Shown in pieces: positions 40,576 through 53,100 of a DNA stretch of 64,000 nucleotides. The stretch covers positions 24,617,008 through 24,681,007 of the forward strand of contig OX465107.1 in assembly GCA_949987565.1 (NCBI GenBank). The letters are read 5' to 3'. The DNA comes from Luidia sarsii. Its lineage: Eukaryota; Echinodermata; Asteroidea; Paxillosida; Luidiidae. The first letter of the stretch is position 1; the number at the start of each line of letters is the position of its first letter. The translations under genes were made by a program, and so were the position numbers. The notes under the pieces are model-generated. The model made no database searches, was not told where the DNA came from, and saw nothing but the letters and a program-made list of their open reading frames with translations.

Positions 40576-41028
40576 TATTAATTTGTAATTTCTCTCTTTA
40601 GTTGAAAGAGATTTTTAAAAATCGTACTTTGTCGATCTTGTCAGTGTCGCTTCTTTTTGTGGGGAGGTCTTTGCCGAAAGATTTGAGCTAAGCACCATTG
40701 CATGTCCCCATCGGTTCCCACTATCTGAGAACAAACATGCAGATTAAGATTAGGTCTCTAAGGATGAACCTTGCAAATTCCGTTAGCAGGAGCAGATATG
40801 AAGTTGCATATAGAGCGAGTTTGCAGGTGGCATTACAAAGGGCTTTCTGCCAATTGTTTTTTTGCTCAGCAACCTCAAATCTGATTGGCTTTGGAAGTCA
40901 GAGAGGGAGGTGGGGAGTGTGCTTGTGACTGATTACTGAGTGGGGCAGTTTTGTTTCATAACTGCACAAGTTAATGAGCTTGTGTAGAGTTGGCAGTGGT
41001 TGCCATAAAGTGGCATAGACCCTAGACC

Positions 41029-41101
41029 ATGATGGAACAGCTACGGTTGTTGTGGTTGTCTCTCCTGGCGATTCTCTACATCAGCATACCAACTGCCACA
41101 G
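41029..41101 (+). CDS. CUB/lectin gene exon 1: signal peptide
   Basis: Two adjacent ATGs (41029 and 41032) in a good context (GACCATGATGG). 24 codons read MMEQLRLLWLSLLAILYISI then PTAT, a typical signal peptide with a leucine-rich core. Donor ACAG|GTAGGC, phase 1. The choice rests on in-phase joining with the CUB1 exon and the signal-peptide character. Confidence 0.82.
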
Positions 41102-44100
41102 GTAGGCCTAAGGTTCCACTCCTTCCTGCTATAAACTCAACTTTATTTTCAGAAAATTCAATAGGATCAGTACCTTCTTAGGGCTAGATAGCTCGGGTGG
41201 TAAGAGCACAATTATGTTACTTTGTCAGAGACCCAAATTCAAGTCCCGGTCCAGTCAAATTTTCTTCTCCACTTGAAAAGAAATTCCCAGTCTGATTTCC
41301 TTTACTTTATTTTGTTGAAAATATGATTTGAAAATAAGCATGTACTTTGTGTGATCCCCTTATTGCTGTAGCCAGGTTTACAGCAATTAATTGTTGGCAA
41401 TTAATGGTCAAATGTTTCGGAATGGTGCCCCCACCCCTGCAAAAATAGTTGACTATTTGGCAACTGTCTCTAAATAGATGAGATCTCTATACAGCACAGT
41501 ATACTTGCAGTGACTACATATGCACAATCTCTTTCTAGAATGATTGTGGCTCTGAGAAGAGCTTGTAACACACGGCGGACAAACCTACGAGTATTTGCTA
41601 TGAACAGTGGTTAACATTTTAAAAGATGCTTTATTAACATTCAAAAATGGCATCGTCCTTTTACCATAGTTTTGGAAAGACCTATTGCTCATTTGGTAAA
41701 AAACAAATGTCAGCAGTAAGTAGAAGCTTCAGTGGCTATGGCATCTGCAATTAAGCGACGGTGCATTTCATAGACTCCTGTACTATCTCAAGCCAAAGCC
41801 AATGGATTTGGATAGGGATTATAAGTCAACACTTAGGGCAGTTAGCGGGGTTTAGTTGGTGATCTGTGGGAGGGCACTGTTTAGGAAGGCAAAGTCATTG
41901 CATGCAAATATGTCCATCACCAGGCAAAGATAATAGCTGTCAAGTTTGGAGCAGAGATGACAATCCTACTCTTTGACAACCGCTGAATATCGACATTTGA
42001 GGCTGCATGCCTGGCCTTATTTACATACATCTGTCTGTGTTGATCCTTATTCAATTTAGCTGGAGTTTAGGGTTGCGAAAGATGCAAATCGAGGAAAGCA
42101 TTAAAAAGGTATTCCGTGCTTATAAGCTTAGTCTACTCCAAAGTTTCACTCCAAAGTTAATCACAAGTGTTGCTGTTGTTGCAAGCAGAACCATGAAAAC
42201 ATTGGGCATAACAATAATTGAACTTTCTGCAAAATTAGTATATAGGGGGAGGGGGATGAGTTTCAGCCATTACAGATTTTGATTCATAAACAAAAGTGTT
42301 GCAAACTGCTTAAACCCACTTCAATGCCTAAAATGCAAATCTCCAAAATTAGGAGGGCCTGGTGTTTAGATCCTAGCTGGAGCTTTCCCAAAGGCAGAAC
42401 AAATAATCAACTTGTGGAGATGACACCATTGGTGGAAAGTTTATTTGGACTGTTTCATTTCCAAAGAGGGGTGTTTTCCTTCAGTCCAAATGTTCTCCAA
42501 TTATGACAATTTTTGTCAAGGAGAGAGTGTACATGAAAGTGATTTGGTAATGCCATCGGGACGGGAGATGGTGCCAACTGGTACCTTGTCACCCAGACTT
42601 GCATTTGAGTCACACAATTTTGAGTCTGAGTCCAAGTCCAAATCCAAGTCCCAAATCATTCAGGTCAAGCTTCCAAGTCCGAGTCTTTTGTCACAAAGTT
42701 CTTCAAATCTTGAATCCACGCCTTGAGTCACCTTTAAGTTCAATACTGCTTTGCACAAACAATTCCCAGTGTTTGACAGGTTTTTTTTCTTGAAGTTCAT
42801 TTACTAGCACTAGACCTACTCATACTGTATATCAAATAAAATAGTCAAGTATACTGTTGATAGAAAATAATTTGATCAGCCCATGGACCCCTATACAAGT
42901 CTGCAAAAGCTGGCTATTGCAGACTATGTTTGTGTGCAAGTGTCCCAAAGACCAATTTTTATTTTGCAGTGCTCTTTTTTTCAAAGAGTTGAAATCGCAA
43001 AGTCATGTACGACGTCAAGTACGATTCCAATCCCGATTCAGGAGGGTCGGGAGTCAGTGTTTTTTTACTGTATCATGTCTGGAGTTTGAGTCGGAGTCAT
43101 GGAAAGTAAGACTCGAGTCCGTGCCCGAGTCAGACAAGCCTGTTATCATCTTTGCGTGACGCAAAGTCTAAGCGCGATGCTGGCTTTCCCGTCGATAGGA
43201 GTTAGCGGCAGGGGCGGCATGGTACATGAACTTTGACCAGAGTTTTATCGTAACGCCCCCCCTTAATTGCTCAATGCCTAGTACTAGCTCTCTGCTCTCT
43301 ACGCAATCTCTGGCAAGGACACTGATCCATCAAGGGGAGCTAATCCACCAAAATGTTACCAAATTGGTATTTTAAGTTTACATAATGTTTAAGCCTCCAC
43401 ATGGCCTGATTGTCAAGAGCTCTGCGATAGACGGAAAATTATTTTGGTCATTCGATGGACTCACTCTCGGAATGGATAATTTCCTTTACTTTGCCTTAGA
43501 CTAACCTAGACTTTGCCCTACCAGCGCGTATAAGTTACCGATTTCCTTGACCGGTGGAAGACCTTACTGAAAACTAACCCTTTTAAATTGATAATTAAAC
43601 TCTGCACCCGCTCAGTGGTGAATGGGTCGAGGGAGGTGCACATCACCTTTTTCCTTGTATGTTTTACCTCATTTGTTATCATTGCTATTTATGTGTGATT
43701 GATTAAGGAAGTACAGATTCATAATTTGGGTAATCTTTTAAGTTCTGGTTTGCAATTTGTAGACAGACAATGGTGTGCTTAGAAACAGCCGCATTAAGCT
43801 CCTTAAATGTTGTGTATTATTATCATTCAAAAAATAGGAGGGCTGATGTTTCGATCCTAGCAGGACTTTTCTCAAAAACTGTTTGCAAAATTTTGCATTT
43901 TACTGTATCATTATTGTTACTTTTAGACTCTTTTAGTTTCAAAGTCAGACTGTGAAACTTGAATGGATATAGTGTGTCCTGACTCCTGTCAATCTTCATT
44001 TTGTTTCAGCTGTTCTGTTCCATTCATTTAAAAGTGTGACATTGGTCAATGTAGTCGTTTCAACCATAGCGAACAGGTTAACAAGTCATTGCAAATGGAT

Positions 44101-47100
44101 GGAAACTTTTAGTCTCTTTACACAGACAGGAATGGTTTGAAACAAATATTGGGGTCATCACTGGCTGGGGCCAATTTCATAGAGTTGCTTAAGCTTGAAA
44201 ACCTGCTAACCATGGACATTCTTCCTTGATTATAACAAGAGGTTCAGACAAAATATGATGGAAATTGCTTACTGACTAAAATGACCTGCAATATGTAATT
44301 GTTTCGATCCTAGCAGGACCTTTCTCAAAGCCTCTATGAAATTGTCCTTTGCCTTTGAGAAAGGTCCTGCTAGGATCAAAACGTCATGCCCTCTAACTGT
44401 TGAGATTGATTATTATAGAAAGATTGCTGACTATATTTCATTTGGTACTTAATTATTACACTCCACTTGTATTCTAACACTGGGTGCTTAGCTTAGGATG
44501 CATGTGGTACTTTGGCTGGCTACCTGATTTTAGTGGGCAAGGCTTTTCATGCTTGAGCAAATTTTGGTGCTTAATTTTTAAGTGGCTACAGATATAAAAT
44601 TGGTCTCTGGTTATGCGGGTCACACAAAACTGGTTGCAAACTGCTCATGACCAGAAAAGCTCATCTGAAAAGGGCCTGAAAAGCTAAATCCTTACGAGAC
44701 CTTTTGAAAGGTAGAGTGGGGCGGCTTGACCACAGGGCTGGATAGCTCAGCTGATTGTACCGTAGTGTTAAACCAGAGTCCTGGGTTCAAATCCCTCACC
44801 ATTTTAAAGTTTCTGTGCTGTTTTAATGAATTCTGAACTGTTTTCGATAATTAATCTCTTTTCTTCAATCTGGGATTTTTTGGTTTTTTTTATCAGCATG
44901 CTTAGAACACTTAGATGTGGCGGATGCGGAGGGTACTTTGTACTCTCCCAACTATCCCCAGCCCTACCCAGCTGCCTTGGACTGTCAGTTGATCACCATC
45001 AATGTCACCAGGAACAGGACCATCCGGCTGGTGTTTGACGACTTGGACCTGGGCGAGGGCGCCGTTTTGACCGTCAGCGAGCCGGACAAATTTGACCCTC
45101 TGGTGAGCCCCTGATGACCCCTAGAATGAAATGTTCCTTCTTGGTGGATCTGACCATTTGGCTGTTGCTGTGGCTGTCATTAGGCCAGATGTTATGGCTG
45201 TTGCTATGACTGTTGCTATGGCTGTTGCTATGACTGTTGCTATGGCTGTTGCTATGATTGTTGCTATGACTGTTGTTATGGCAGTTGCTATGACTGTTGC
45301 TATGGCTGTTGCTATGACTGTTGCTATGGCTGTTGCTATGGCTGTTGCTATGACTGTTGCTATGGCTGTTGCTATGACTGTTGTTATGGCTGTTGCTTTG
45401 ACTGTTGCTATGGCTGTTGCTATGACTGTTGCTATGGCTGTTGCTATGGCTGTTGCTATGACTGTTGTTATGGCAGTTGCTATGACTGTTGCGATGGCTG
45501 TTGCTATGGCAGTTGCTATGGCTGTTGTTATGGCAGTTGTTATGGCTGTTGTTATGGCTGTTTCAATGACTATTGCTATAGCTGCTAATATTGCTGTTGC
45601 TATGGATGTAAGACTTCTCGAAATTTCTGGATTCCCAGAAGTATAGCGTGATTTTTAAAAATTATTTTATTTATTTATTTTTTAATTTCATTTTTTTAAA
45701 TTTTATTTCAAACAGGTATCTCAAACTGCTAATTTTTATGGGATAAAACCCTAAAAACTGCATCCCTGCTGTGAATCTCTTGGTCGTGTAAGCGCTCGCT
45801 CGCAGTCGCACAATTTATTGGCCTTCAGTGATTTTCTAGAAATGACTTTGTCGGTCACTTATAAAATTACATCCCTGCATAAAGCCTATTTCTAAGGGCA
45901 ACTGACCATTCCACGTACTACAAATTAGTTCCTGACTGCAGTAGATTTATACTCCATTGGGAATATCCTTCATCAATCTCAATCAACGTGGATCACCCAT
46001 TAGCAATTGAGAATCATTGTAAATGTTTCTTAAAAAAAGTCCCTCTCTGCCTCTTTGCTTTTTCCTGCCAGGTGTTGATGGCCGGAGGACCGCCCAAAAA
46101 TTACTATAGTTCTGGAAACATGCTTCAGATCAACTTCACATTGACCAGTGGAAACGTCAATAACAACACTGGTTTCCAGATCACCTATACAGAGCTAGAG
46201 AAAAGTGAGTTTGGTATTCAGCTTTGCCTATGGTGCAAGTTATCTTTTAAATCCTTTTCTTTGGAAGTTTGGTTTCAGACAGGCATAGCAGAGTTGTACT
46301 GAACCAAGTTGTAGGCATCCTGGTTTCTCAAACTTTCTAGAATGTATAGGATGAGGAGGCATCCATTCAGGCTGTATCAATTTGGATCATTTTCAGAACA
46401 CAAACTAGGTTCCTTTTTGTGTTCGTAAGTAACTTTTGTAACTGGTCCATATCTCAAAATGTAGTGGGCCTGACGATTCGATCCTAGCAGGACCTTTCTC
46501 AAAGACAGAGTGACAAGGACAAAACAGATACATGTACACGAAGGAAGGGGGAAGAGAGTGAATAGGACACGGATGAGAAACAAAGGACAAAGAGGAAAGC
46601 TGGTAGGAAGAGATCAAAAGGAAGGGCAAGGAGTAGGGTATGGATTATTGAGAAGAGGGGGAAAGATCAAAGAGAGAAGTGTGGAGGAGTGAACACAATT
46701 TCAGAAAGCTGCATGGTTCCATTACCTGCTTGCGAAAGCCTTCCATGCTCAAAAACCTTTCTGCTAGCGTAGGATTTCAAAAGTGCAATCCAAAACAAGC
46801 ACATAGCTCAGTCTCCCTAGGTCCAGCCAGAGCAAACTGGTCTTTCTGTCTGCTGATGATGAGAGCTGGTTTCCTGCAATGAAATCCACTAATTTGTACC
46901 ATTATCTCCAGCTATGCCAAGCCTGATATTGTCCGAGAGTTTTGAAGTCTCCTAATGATGGAGTATACTGTTCGAAAATGTTGAGTTCATCGATTCTCCT
47001 CAGAACCGCACCTATTGACAAAATATGTTCACATGATGTCACTGCAAACCACCTATAGGAGGGTTTTAGGGGTAATCTTTGCTTTAAATTTTTGTTGGGT

Positions 47101-50100
47101 TGCAGCCCTGCCCGAACCCAAAGTGCTGGTGAGGTCTGTCATGCTGAAGCCAGGCCGTCCAACCCTGATCCGATCCATGGACTATCCCAAAGCCTACGGT
47201 GACTTTGCCTTCCACTTCTGGACTGTGCAGTCACCCACGGGGACCCAGGTCCTGGCCGAGGTGATGGACTGCGAGACGGAGGAGAACTACGACTTCCTCG
47301 AGTTTGGGAACGGCGTGAATGCCAGTCAACGGTTCCAGACGCGGCTGAACCGACTCTCGGGCAGCGATGTCGGCCTGGCAACCACCGTCTCCGAGGGCAA
47401 CGAGATGTGGATGCTCTTTGAGAGTGACTACTCCGTTGTCGGGCGTGGTTTCTCTGTCATGTTTTACGTTTTCTCAGAAGGTGAGGTTTTGTAAAGACAG
47501 TTGTGCTGATAAATTTGAAATGTATAGAATAATCATCAAGAGAGCTAGATTATATAATCTAATAAATGGTATTGTGGTATATAACTGATATTGCATGTGA
47601 CTTTCTTGTGCCAGAAGCAAAATATCAGACGCTTTAAGGTTCTGTGATATCGAGTAGAATAGATGTTGTTCTTCTTGAAACTGATATCATTACTGAAAAG
47701 ACACAGAAAAGACACCAAGTTATTCTGTGAAATTCGAAGGAGAGTTTGGCTAATACGGAAATTAATTTGTTTGTATTTGGCTCGATCCCATCCTTGTCAG
47801 GTGACCCAGATGTTAAGAACGACACAGCCGTCCCGACTGAAGTAAACTGTGCCGAGAATCTCACCATTGCTGAGTCAGGTGAGTGTATCTCGCATTGCGT
47901 TGAGTCAATGCATGCATGTAGTCCGTCGTCGAGTGACTTAAGAGCTGAACAATTGAAAGCCCTCGGTCACTTCCTGAGAGAAGATGGTTTGGATAACCTG
48001 GGATTGACTTGAGAAAATTGAAGAGATGAGGTGGAAGCAGAGGAAGGAGAAGGGGTTCTTGGATGCCCAGCCTGAAGGAAACGGTTACAAGCAAGAGAAG
48101 TGAGACATCAGGCCCCAATTTCGTGCAGCCGCTAACTGCTACCACGACTATAGCACTATCAACGGTGATGATGGTGAAGATAGATGACTATGACATTGGC
48201 AGCAAATCATTTGTTCCCCCACCAACAGGCTCAGTCAACATCTCAACCCCTGGCTCAACTTATGACAACAACTTGCTCTGCATCTGGCGCGTGACTGGAG
48301 TTAAAGGCTTGAGAATAAGACTAACGGCTTTGTCTTTTGACCTGGAGTATGGGCAAGTATAGTCTCTTTTGCAGCAGTAATTCTACGGCAAATTCTACGC
48401 TATTTTTCATCCGATATCATTGCCTCAAATGGGCTGGAAAATACTAGTACAGTTTCCGGTCACTGTTTGGCACAATCGCTTTTGCAAACTCCTAGCCCTC
48501 ACAATTTGTGTCACATTTCAGGAAAGAAAAATGTAATGCCCTGGCTTATGGGTAATTACTTTTGACAGATACCTCCCCCCCTCCCTGCCAAAGAGCTAGA
48601 TTGACTATAGGGCCATTTCCACTTCTTGGATCGTGATTTGAATCACGATTGAAACTCCACTTTTTTTGCGTGTGTGGACACAATAAACGCGTTTATTAGT
48701 GGGATTTGAATCGCGATTCAGACTCCACTAAGAGTGAGACTTTTTCAAATAATCGCGTTTATTTGCGACGCAATGTGTGTGTGTATGTGAACGCTCCTCT
48801 GAATCGCACTGTTTTTTTTAATCCCACAATGCACCGCTCATGCTCTAATTGACAGGAAGTGCCGTGCTTGTTTATATGTCTCCCTGCATGGGCCACCCTC
48901 AAGGACACACCCACCATTTGACCACAACTGTTGAAATAATCGCAATCGGCTCGCGATTTTTGGGCCTGTGTGGACACAACGCCCCCCCCCCCAAAAAAAA
49001 ATAAATAAATAAAATAAAATTCGGGATTCAAATGGCAATTATTTTCGTAGTGGAAATAGCCCTAGTGAGTGTATAAGCGTAGCTCATGGTCTAACCATTA
49101 CCTATTGCCTTCCAGGTATGACTTCCTAAAGATAGGCAGAGGTCTGGACCCCACAGATCCATCCTCTCAGTACTACTTCCTGTTTGGGAGTGGCCCAGAG
49201 CCCAGCTTGATGCTGGAGTCAGACAGCGTCTGGCTGCGTTTCTACAGCGACGCTTCCATAGGTGGAGAGGGCTTCAAGCTCACACTGGACCAACCATCCA
49301 CAACTGGTAAAGCACTCATAGAGAACAGTGCAACCTAGTGGGGACAAATTCAGGCAGGGTGACTAGAATCAACTCTAGTTAACTGAAGTTGACTGTAGTT
49401 AACTAGCGTTAACTATAGTGAACTAGAGGTGACTAAAGTTGAGTGTAGCTTACTAGCGTTAAATATAGTGAACTAGAGGTGACTAAAGTTGACTGTAGTT
49501 AACTAGCGTTAACTATAGTGAACAAGAGGTGACTTAAGATGACTGTAGCTAAGTAACATTAACTATAGTGAACTAGAGGTGACTAAAGTTGACTGTAGCT
49601 AACTAGCGTTAACTATAGTGAACTAGTTACTAAAGTTGACTGTAGCTAAGTAGCTTTAACTATAGTGAACTAGAGGTGACTAAAGTTGACTATAGCTAAC
49701 TATAGCTTTAACTATAGTGAACTAGAGGTGACTAAAGTTGACTGTAGCTAACTAGCTTTAATTATAGTGAACTAGAGGTGACTTAAGATGACTGTAGCTA
49801 AGTAACATTAACTATAGTGAACTAGAGGTTACTAAAGTTTACTGTAGCTAACTAGCATTAACTATATAGTGAACTAGTGACTAAAGTTGACTGTAGCTAA
49901 GTAGCTTTAACTATAGTGAACTAGAGGTGACTAAAGTTGACTATAGCTAACTAGCTTTAACTATAGTGAACTAGAGGTGACTAAAGTTGACTGAAGCTAA
50001 CTAGCGTTAACTATAGTGAACTAGTGATGAAGGTTGACAGTAGCTAAGTAGCTTTAACTATAGTGAACTAGAGGTAACTAAAGTTGACTATAGCTAACTA

Positions 50101-53100
50101 GCTTTAACTATAGTGAACTAGAGGTGACTAAAGTTGACTGTAACTAAAACTATCGTGAACTAGAGGTGACTAAAGTTGACTGTAGCTAACTAGCTTTAAC
50201 TATTGTGATCTAGTGACGAAGGTTGACAGTAGCTAAGTAGCTTTAACTATAGTGAACTAGAGGTGACTAAAGTTGACTATAGCTAACTAGCTTTAACTAT
50301 CTAAAATTTAGTGGGCCTGACGTTTCGATCCTAGCAGGACCTTTCTCAAAGGCAGAGTGACAAGGACAAAACAGATACATGTACACGAAGGAAGGGGGGA
50401 GAGTGAATAGGACACGGATGAGAAACAAAGGACAAAGAGTGAAGCTGGTAGGGAGAGATCAAAGGGAAGGGCAGGGGGTAGGGTAGGGATTAATGAGAGG
50501 AGGGGGAAAGATCAAAGAGAAGGGCAAGGAGTGGGGTAGGGATTAGTGACAATAGGGGGAAAGATCAAAGAGAGAAGTGTGAAGGACTGAACACAAAAGA
50601 AGGATTATCAGAAAGCTGCATGGTGTTAGTCATTACCCTCCTGGATGTTGAGACCATGTGGTTGAATAGTCCGAAGACGCTTCATCCACATTTTCTCACG
50701 GCTAAGACGGACAGCATTATTACGGTGACCAAGTGATTCTATGCCCAGTACACTCATGTCTGATATCGAATGATCAGGGAGATTGAAGTGATACCCAACA
50801 GGGGTGTCCATTTTACCAGTTTTGATAGTAGACCTATGGCCATAGATTTAACTATAGTGAACTAGAGGTGACTAAAGTTGACTGTAGCTAACTAGCTTTA
50901 ACTATAGTGAACTAGAGGTGACTAAAGTTGACTATAGCTAACTATCTTTAACTATAGTGAACTAGAGGTGACTAAAGTTGACTGTAGCTAACTAGCTTTA
51001 ACTATAGTGAACTAGAGGTGACTAAAGTTGACTGTAGCTAACTAGCTTTAACTATAGTGAACTAGTGACGAAGGTTGACAGTAGCTAACTAGCTTTAACT
51101 ATAGTGAACTAGAGGTGACTAAAGTTGACTATAGCTAACTAGCTTTAACTATAGTGAACTAGAGGTGACTAAAGTTGACTGTAGCTAACTAGCTTTAACT
51201 ATAGTGAACTAGTGACGAAGGTTGACAGTAGCTAAGTAGCTTTAACTATTGTGAACTAGAGGTGACTAAAGTTGACTATAGCTAACCAGCTTTAACTATA
51301 GTGAACTAGAGGTGACTAAAGTTGACTGTAGCTAATAACTAGCGTTAACTATAGTGAACTAGTGACGAAGGTTGACAGTAGCTAAGTAGCTTTAACTATT
51401 GTGAACTAGAGGCGACTAAAGTTGACTATAGCTAACTAGCTTTAACTATAGTGAACTAGAGGTGACTAAAGTTGACTGTAGCTAGCTAGCTTTAACTATA
51501 GTGAACTAGAGGTGACTAAAGTTGACTAATTATGGTTGATTATAGTTAACCAGAGTTGGATATAATTAAATACAGTTGATTCTTTCCTAGATATATTAGT
51601 GATTTTGCGTCAAAGAGAATATTCTTCATTTAGGGTTTGCTCAACTTGACCTATATTAAGGTTAGATTTTAGAATTTAGATTTCCCTCCACTTTCTGCAT
51701 TTTGTCTCATGTACGAGTATTATTGTTTCTATTGTGCTCTGATGCTGCTGCAGACTGCGGTGGGGTGTTCCACATCACGGACGACACACCCACAATAACG
51801 GTTGCCGTGGACAGCTCCCTCGACAAGTCCACACTGCAATGCCAGTGGGTCATCCACGCCAGACCAGGCCGCTTCATCAGCGGCAATACAGCCAGCTTTT
51901 TGACAGGTGAACATCTCACAAATGCAAATAGAACAAGGAAGGGAAAGGAAGGGACCTTTCTCAAAGGCAGGACCTTTCTCAAAAGCAGGACCTTTCTCAA
52001 AGGCAGGACCTTTCTCAAAAGCAGGACCTTTCTCAAAGGCAGGACCTTTCCCAAAGGCAGGACCTTTCTCAAAGGCAGGACCTTTCTCAAAGGCAGGACC
52101 TGTCTCAAAGGAAGGACCTTTCTCAAAGCCAGGACCTTTCTCAAAGGGCAGAATTCAAACAAGAAAGACAAAAACAGTTTGGAAGGAAGTAGGAAGTAAT
52201 GAAATACAGATTACAGAAGATAGGAGAAAGGGAGAAAGCTGATAGACAGACAAGGGTAAGATCAAAGAGAAGGGCAAGCAGGAGGGAAGGGATCAAAGGA
52301 AGAAAGCTGTTAGACAGACCAGGGTAAGATCACAGGGAAGGGCAAGCAGGAGGGAAGGGATCAAAGGAAGAAAGCTGTTAGACAGACCATGGTAAGATCA
52401 AAGAGAAGGGCAAGCAGGAGGGAAGGGATCAAAGGAGGAAAGCTGATAGACAGACCAGGGTAAGATCAAAGGGAAGGGCAAGCAGGAGGGAAGGGATTAA
52501 AAGAGGAATGCTGTTAGACAGACCACGGTAAGATCAAAGGGAAGGGCAAGCAGGAGGGAAGGGATCAAAGGGGGAAAGCTGTTAGATAGACCATGGTAAG
52601 ATCAAGGGAAGGGCAAGCAGGAGGGAAGGGATCAAAGGGGGAAAGCTGTTAGACAGACCAGGGTAAGATCAAAGAGAAGGGCAAGCAGGAGGGAAGGGAT
52701 TAAAAGAGGAATGCTGTTAGACAGACCAGGGTAAGATCAAAGGGAAGGGCAAGCAGGAGGGAAGGGATTGAAAGAGGAATGCTGTTAGACAGACCAGGGT
52801 AAGATCAAAGGGAAGGGCAAGCAGGAGGGAAGGGATTAAAAGAGGAATGCTGTTAGACAGACCAGGGTAAGATCAAAGGGAAGGGCAAGCAGGAGGGAAG
52901 GGATCAAAGGGGAAAGCTGTTAGACAGACCAGGGTAAGATCAAAGGGAAGGGCAAGCAGGAGGGAAGGGATTGAAAGAGGAAAGGAAAACCATCAAAGTG
53001 GAAAAGGAAGAGAACTTAAAAAGAAGGATTATCAGTTAACATATCCAAATGATATCCCAAATTTCAGAGGAAATGTACGACGTCGTTGAGATGGGGTCAG

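Larger units (their letters stand above)
41102..44896 (+). other. CUB/lectin intron 1, 3.8 kb, repeat-rich
   Basis: It contains SINEs (41180-41300 with a head fragment at 41355-41480; 44725-44810), hairpin elements (42270-42410, 43825-43880, 44240-44410) and the GAGTC-rich dispersed repeat (42805-43150). I found no exon. 43160-43820 shows nothing. Confidence 0.65.
49370..51560. repeat. Satellite-like array of about 50 bp units in intron 7
   Basis: Units read GACTAAAGTTGACTGTAGCT, AACTAGCTTTAACTATAGTG, AACTAGAGGT, with variants (AGTAACATTAAC, GACGAAGGTTGACAG). About 30 units remain. The array is interrupted at 50284-50848 by a Penelope-like fragment. Confidence 0.95.

Noticed and set aside
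45131..45646. Ala-Val-Ala-Met repeat protein of 171 codons
   Set aside because: This is a 12 bp minisatellite within an intron of the CUB/lectin gene.
51702..52199. Continuation of the exon 8 frame into a Gly-Arg-Thr-Phe-Leu-Lys repeat
   Set aside because: Exon 8 ends at a good donor at 51906, and the next exon restores the CUB fold; the repeat is intronic.
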